This document shows, in pieces, positions 6,801-9,938 of a DNA stretch of 9,938 nt. The notes below the pieces were generated by a model. It had not been told where the DNA came from. It worked only from the letters and a program-made list of their open reading frames with translations, and did not search any database. The stretch comes from JAPHTQ01 sp050295975. GTDB lineage: Bacteria > Pseudomonadota > Gammaproteobacteria > Thiohalomonadales > Thiohalomonadaceae. Location of the stretch: assembly GCA_050295975.1 (NCBI GenBank), contig JBNKQR010000080.1, forward strand, positions 1-9,938, in the 5' to 3' direction. Both the position numbers and the translations under genes were made by a program. How positions within the stretch are numbered: position 1 is the first letter of the stretch; each line of letters begins with the position of its first letter.

Positions 6801-7906
6801 CTGGCGGTCCGAACAAACTCAAGTCCGGTGACAAGATCACCAAGGCTTATCTGGCCGAGCTGGAGCATGACAAATGGTTCGAGATTCGTCTGAAGAATGA
6901 CGAAGCCAACAGCCAGCTGGAAGCGATTGCCGATCAGATCACCAACCAGCGTAAAGACTTCGAAGATCAGTACGAGTCCAAGCGCCGCAAGCTGACCCAG
7001 GGCGATGACCTCGCACCGGGTGTGCTGAAGATGGTTAAGGTTTATCTGGCAGTGAAGCGTCGTATCCAGCCTGGTGACAAGATGGCTGGTCGTCACGGTA
7101 ACAAAGGTGTTATCTCCATGATCGTTCCGGTCGAGGATATGCCCTATTCCGAAGACGGCACCCCGGTCGACATCGTTCTTAACCCGCTCGGCGTACCGTC
7201 GCGGATGAACGTTGGTCAGGTACTGGAGACCCATCTCGGTTGGGCTGCAAAAGGTCTGGGCAAGAAGATCAATGCGATGGTTCAGGCCAAAGCGAAGACC
7301 GACGAAATTCGCAAGTTCCTCGACAAGATCTACAACGCCAGCGGCAAGAGCGAAGACCTCTCCAAACTGAGCGATGAAGAGATCCTGGATCTGGCGAAGA
7401 ACCTGCGCGGTGGTGTACCGATGGCGACTCCGGTATTCGATGGTATCGAAGAGGAAGAGCTGAAGGGCATGCTGCGACTGGCTGAACTCCCTGAGTCGGG
7501 TCAGACCCTGTTGACCGATGGTCGTACCGGCGAGCAGTTCGAGCGTCCGGTCACCGTTGGCTACATGTACATGCTCAAGCTCAACCACCTGGTTGATGAC
7601 AAGATGCACGCCCGTTCCACTGGTCCGTACAGTCTGGTTACCCAGCAGCCGCTGGGTGGTAAGGCGCAGTTTGGTGGTCAGCGCTTCGGTGAGATGGAGG
7701 TGTGGGCGCTGGAAGCCTATGGCGCTTCCTACACCTTGCAGGAGATGCTCACCGTCAAATCTGACGACGTGAACGGCCGAACCAAGATGTACAAAAATAT
7801 CGTCGATGGCGACCACCGCATGGAAGCCGGTATGCCGGAATCCTTCAACGTACTGTTGAAAGAGATCCGCGCCCTGGGCATCGATATCGAACTGGAGCAA
7901 GACTGA
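3836..7906 (+). CDS. rpoB: DNA-directed RNA polymerase subunit beta
   Basis: The beta subunit forms one pincer of RNA polymerase and the rifamycin pocket. The protein is complete at 1356 residues (E. coli 1342). The start MAYSFTEKKRIRKDFGKRP is preceded by GAGGA (3825-3829). The N-terminal Rif patch is intact (R147 to Q152). Rif cluster I (about 511-538) reads SSQLSQFMDQNNPLSE then VTHKRRISALG, so D520, H530 and S535 (E. coli D516, H526, S531) are wild type. Catalytic-centre lysines K1082 and K1090 lie in GDKMAGRHGNKG (1080-1091). Between FTRDG (938-942) and KRRK (1049) the segment is 106 residues, about 13 longer than in E. coli by my recollection, which accounts for the size difference. The C-terminus ends LGIDIELEQD, as the family does. 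Expression probably depends on read-through of the upstream attenuator. Confidence 0.99.
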   Translation: MAYSFTEKKRIRKDFGKRPSILDVPYLLSMQIDSYRKFLRVGASEGSREESGLHAAFQSVFPIVSYSGNAALEYVGYRLGNPIFDVKECQLRGMTYAAPLRVKLRLVIYDKESATQAVKDVREQEVYMGEMPLMTDNGTFVINGTERVIVSQLHRSPGVFFEHDKGKTHSSGKLLFSARVIPYRGSWLDFEFDPKDALFVRIDRRRKLPATVLLRALEFNSQQILELFFERDSYKLSDKGVTLTLVPERLRGETAMADIEIKGKVLVEKERRITARHIRELEKAGVKSLALPLEAVYGKVLAHDIVDQDSGEIIANANDELNEELLAKMLANKVTAFETIFTNDLDHGPYISDTLRIDSTNTPLEALVEIYRMMRPGEPPTKDAAENLFNNLFFAPERYDLSAVGRMKFNRRVGRKEVEGEGTLSKEDITDVMKVLIDIRNGNGVVDDIDHLGNRRVRSVGEMAENQFRVGLVRVERAVKERLSLAESENLMPQELINAKPVSAAIKEFFGSSQLSQFMDQNNPLSEVTHKRRISALGPGGLTRERAGFEVRDVHPTHYGRVCPIETPEGPNIGLINSLAVYARANDYGFLESPYRKVVKGKITEEIVYLSAIDEGEYVIAQANVNVNAKGELQDDLVSCRHLNEFTLAPRDKVDFVDVSARQIVSVAASLIPFLEHDDANRALMGSNMQRQAVPTLRSDKPLVGTGMERTVAMDSGVCVKALRGGVVDSVDAARIVVRVNDDETEAGESGVDIYNLTKYTRSNQNTCINQTPLVKLGDVIARGDALADGSSTDMGELALGQNMLVAFMPWNGYNFEDSILISERVVQEDRFTTIHIEEMTCVARDTKLGPEEISADIPNVGESALAKLDESGIVHIGAEVKPGDILVGKVTPKGETQLTPEEKLLRAIFGEKASDVKDTSLRVSSGMNGTVIGVQVFTRDGLEKDARAKQIENDELNKVRKDLKDQQRIMEDDAFSRVEKMLIGKVAAGGPNKLKSGDKITKAYLAELEHDKWFEIRLKNDEANSQLEAIADQITNQRKDFEDQYESKRRKLTQGDDLAPGVLKMVKVYLAVKRRIQPGDKMAGRHGNKGVISMIVPVEDMPYSEDGTPVDIVLNPLGVPSRMNVGQVLETHLGWAAKGLGKKINAMVQAKAKTDEIRKFLDKIYNASGKSEDLSKLSDEEILDLAKNLRGGVPMATPVFDGIEEEELKGMLRLAELPESGQTLLTDGRTGEQFERPVTVGYMYMLKLNHLVDDKMHARSTGPYSLVTQQPLGGKAQFGGQRFGEMEVWALEAYGASYTLQEMLTVKSDDVNGRTKMYKNIVDGDHRMEAGMPESFNVLLKEIRALGIDIELEQD

Positions 7907-7908
7907 GT

Positions 7909-7930
7909 CCGCACGTTGAACACGTGGCGG
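7909..7930 (+). other. Hairpin in the rpoB-rpoC gap
   Basis: CCGC and ACGT (7909-7916) pair with ACGT, a bulged G and GCGG (7922-7930), around the loop TGAAC. This begins 3 nt after the rpoB stop. GTCCG (7907-7911) can alternatively pair with CGGAC (7939-7943). Only TTT follows the stem, so it is not a terminator. It may affect coupling between rpoB and rpoC translation. Confidence 0.4.
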
Positions 7931-7962
7931 TTTGACGACGGACAACAGAGGAGAAATTTACG

Positions 7963-9938
7963 GTGAAAGACCTGCTCAAAATGTTGAAGCAACAAGGTCC
8001 GGTCGAGGACTTCGATGCGATTCGCATCGGTTTGGCCTCGCCCGACAAGATCCGTTCCTGGTCATTCGGTGAAGTAAAGAAGCCGGAGACCATTAACTAT
8101 CGTACTTTTAAACCGGAGCGCGACGGCCTGTTCTGCGCCAAGATCTTCGGCCCAGTGAAGGACTATGAGTGCCTTTGTGGTAAGTACAAGCGTCTCAAGC
8201 ATCGCGGTGTAATCTGCGAGAAGTGCGGCGTTGAAGTGACCCTGGCCAAGGTGCGTCGTGAGCGCATGGGCCACATCGAGCTGGCTAGCCCGGTGGCACA
8301 TATCTGGTTCCTCAAGAGCCTGCCGTCCCGCATGGGTCTGCTGCTGGATATGACCCTGCGTGATATCGAGCGAGTGCTCTACTTTGAGGCCTTCGTGGTT
8401 ATCGAGCCGGGCATGACCCAGCTTGAGCGCGGACAACTGCTCTCCGACGAAACCTTCCTCGACGCGATTGAAGAGTATGGCGACGAGTTCGAAGCGAAGA
8501 TGGGTGCCGAGGCGATCCTCGCCATGCTGCGTTCCATGGATCTGACGCAGGAAGCTGAGAAGCTGCGCGGTGAGATCCCGGAGACCAACTCCGAGACCAA
8601 GCTGAAAAAGCTGACCAAGCGCCTGAAGCTGATCGAAGCCTTCCTCGAGTCTGGCAACATGCCCGAGTGGATGATCCTGACCGTACTGCCGGTACTGCCG
8701 CCTGAGCTGCGTCCGCTGGTACCGCTGGAAGGTGGTCGTTTCGCCACGTCAGACCTGAACGATCTCTATCGTCGCGTCATCAACCGTAATAACCGTCTTA
8801 AGCGTCTGCTCGATCTGAACGCACCGGACATCATCGTGCGCAATGAAAAGCGCATGCTGCAGGAGTCCGTCGACGCCCTGATGGATAACGGTCGTCGCGG
8901 TCGTGCCATCACCGGTTCCAACAAACGTCCGCTCAAGTCCCTGGCCGATATGATCAAGGGTAAGCAGGGTCGTTTCCGTCAGAACCTGCTGGGTAAACGG
9001 GTCGACTACTCGGGCCGTTCCGTTATCGTGGTTGGTCCGACCCTGATGCTGCATCAGTGCGGTCTGCCGAAGAAGATGGCGCTGGAACTGTTCAAGCCAT
9101 TCATCTTCTCCAAGCTGGAGCGTCGCGGTCTGGCTACCACTATCAAGTCAGCGAAGAAGCTGGTTGAGCGTGAAGGGCCGGAAGTTTGGGATATCCTCGA
9201 AGAGGTTATCCGCGAGCACCCGGTTATGCTGAACCGTGCGCCGACCCTGCACCGTCTCGGTATCCAGGCATTTGAGCCGGTATTGATCGAAGGTAAGGCG
9301 ATCCAGCTGCACCCGCTGGTCTGCGCCGCATTCAACGCCGACTTCGACGGTGACCAGATGGCGGTTCACGTACCGCTGTCACTGGAAGCCCAGCTCGAAG
9401 CGCGCGCGCTGATGATGTCCACCAACAACATTCTGTCGCCAGCCAACGGCGAGCCGATCATCGTTCCTTCGCAGGACGTGGTACTCGGTCTTTACTACAT
9501 GACTCGCGAGGCGGTTAACGCCAAGGGCGAGGGCATGGCATTTGCCGATACCAAGGAGCTGCGTCGCGCCTATGAGTCTGGCTATGTTTCCATCCACGCC
9601 AAGATCAAGGTACGTCTGTACGAACTTGAGATCAGCGAAGAGGGTGAGCGTAGTGAGCACTTCCGCCTGCATGAAACCACTGCGGGTCGTGCCATGTTGT
9701 TTGACATCGTGCCTGACGGACTTCCGTTTGAGCTGATCAATCGACCGATGGTGAAGAAGGCGATCTCCGGCCTGATCAACGCCTGCTACCGTAAGCTGGG
9801 TCTGAAAGACACCGTAATCTTTGCTGACCAGTTGATGTATACCGGTTTCCGCAACGCGACACGCGCCGGCGTCTCCTTCTGTTCCGATGACATGGTCATC
9901 CCGGAAGAGAAGGCCTCGATCCTGACCCGTGCCGATGC
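7963..9938 (+). CDS. rpoC: DNA-directed RNA polymerase subunit beta', N-terminal part (runs off window)
   Basis: The beta' subunit carries the catalytic magnesium of RNA polymerase. Codons 1-658 of about 1400 are present with no stop before the right edge. The start is GTG, giving MKDLLKMLKQQ, with AGGAG at 7949-7953. The zinc-binding domain has C70, C72, C85 and C88. The clamp coiled-coil that binds sigma includes YRRVINRNNRLKRLLDL (269-285) with R275. QGRFRQNLLGKRVDYSGR is at 335-352. The active-site motif NADFDGDQM (458-466) supplies D460, D462 and D464. All these numbers coincide with E. coli, so there is no insertion or deletion up to that point. The bridge helix and trigger loop lie beyond the window. 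It forms a transcription unit with rpoB, 56 bp upstream. Confidence 0.99.
   Translation, partial: MKDLLKMLKQQGPVEDFDAIRIGLASPDKIRSWSFGEVKKPETINYRTFKPERDGLFCAKIFGPVKDYECLCGKYKRLKHRGVICEKCGVEVTLAKVRRERMGHIELASPVAHIWFLKSLPSRMGLLLDMTLRDIERVLYFEAFVVIEPGMTQLERGQLLSDETFLDAIEEYGDEFEAKMGAEAILAMLRSMDLTQEAEKLRGEIPETNSETKLKKLTKRLKLIEAFLESGNMPEWMILTVLPVLPPELRPLVPLEGGRFATSDLNDLYRRVINRNNRLKRLLDLNAPDIIVRNEKRMLQESVDALMDNGRRGRAITGSNKRPLKSLADMIKGKQGRFRQNLLGKRVDYSGRSVIVVGPTLMLHQCGLPKKMALELFKPFIFSKLERRGLATTIKSAKKLVEREGPEVWDILEEVIREHPVMLNRAPTLHRLGIQAFEPVLIEGKAIQLHPLVCAAFNADFDGDQMAVHVPLSLEAQLEARALMMSTNNILSPANGEPIIVPSQDVVLGLYYMTREAVNAKGEGMAFADTKELRRAYESGYVSIHAKIKVRLYELEISEEGERSEHFRLHETTAGRAMLFDIVPDGLPFELINRPMVKKAISGLINACYRKLGLKDTVIFADQLMYTGFRNATRAGVSFCSDDMVIPEEKASILTRAD

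Noticed and set aside
6596..7945. 449-residue - strand ORF opposite rpoB
   Set aside because: It is antisense to a highly conserved gene, and its openness is explained by rpoB codon bias. The product resembles no family I recognise.

Overview
This window is a conserved bacterial housekeeping locus, all on the + strand: the 3' end of tuf (EF-Tu), a tRNA-Trp gene, secE, nusG, rplK (L11), rplA (L1), rplJ (L10), rplL (L7/L12), rpoB (RNA polymerase beta), and the first ~47% of rpoC (beta'). The gene order, the three-membrane-span SecE and near residue-for-residue agreement with my memory of the E. coli proteins (for example beta' Cys70/72/85/88 and Asp460/462/464 at the same numbers) indicate a gammaproteobacterium. 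RpoB carries a longer insertion than the enteric form, and tRNA-Trp lies between tuf and secE. Both argue for a non-enteric gammaproteobacterium (Pseudomonas- or Chromatiales-like); I cannot name the genus.

Layout. 1-81 is the last 26 codons of tuf. 82-148 holds a 13-bp stem-loop, followed by tRNA-Trp(CCA) at 149-224. secE and nusG (264-1150) are tightly coupled. A 103-bp leader with nested stems precedes rplK and is a candidate L1-binding autoregulatory site; rplK and rplA are 3 bp apart. A 242-bp structured leader precedes rplJ and is the candidate L10-(L12) autoregulatory element. rplJ starts with GTG behind a near-perfect Shine-Dalgarno sequence, and rplL follows after 57 bp. The 240-bp rplL-rpoB gap contains two small hairpins, a clear intrinsic terminator acting as an attenuator, and an extended hairpin that could be an RNase III-type processing site. 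rpoB is complete. After a 56-bp gap with a hairpin, rpoC starts with GTG and runs off the window at codon 658.

Together the genes supply an elongation factor and its companions: a tRNA, the Sec translocon subunit SecE, the transcription elongation/termination factor NusG, the GTPase-associated centre and L1 stalk proteins of the 50S subunit, and the two large RNA polymerase subunits. The noncoding structure fits the known logic of this locus in enteric bacteria: translational feedback by L1 and L10, and partial termination before rpoB so that less polymerase than ribosomal protein is made.

I see no mobile element, CRISPR, phage, defence or biosynthetic content, and no sign of a previously undescribed system. 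The points worth a second look are the RNA structures in the four intercistronic regions and the tRNA-secE arrangement.
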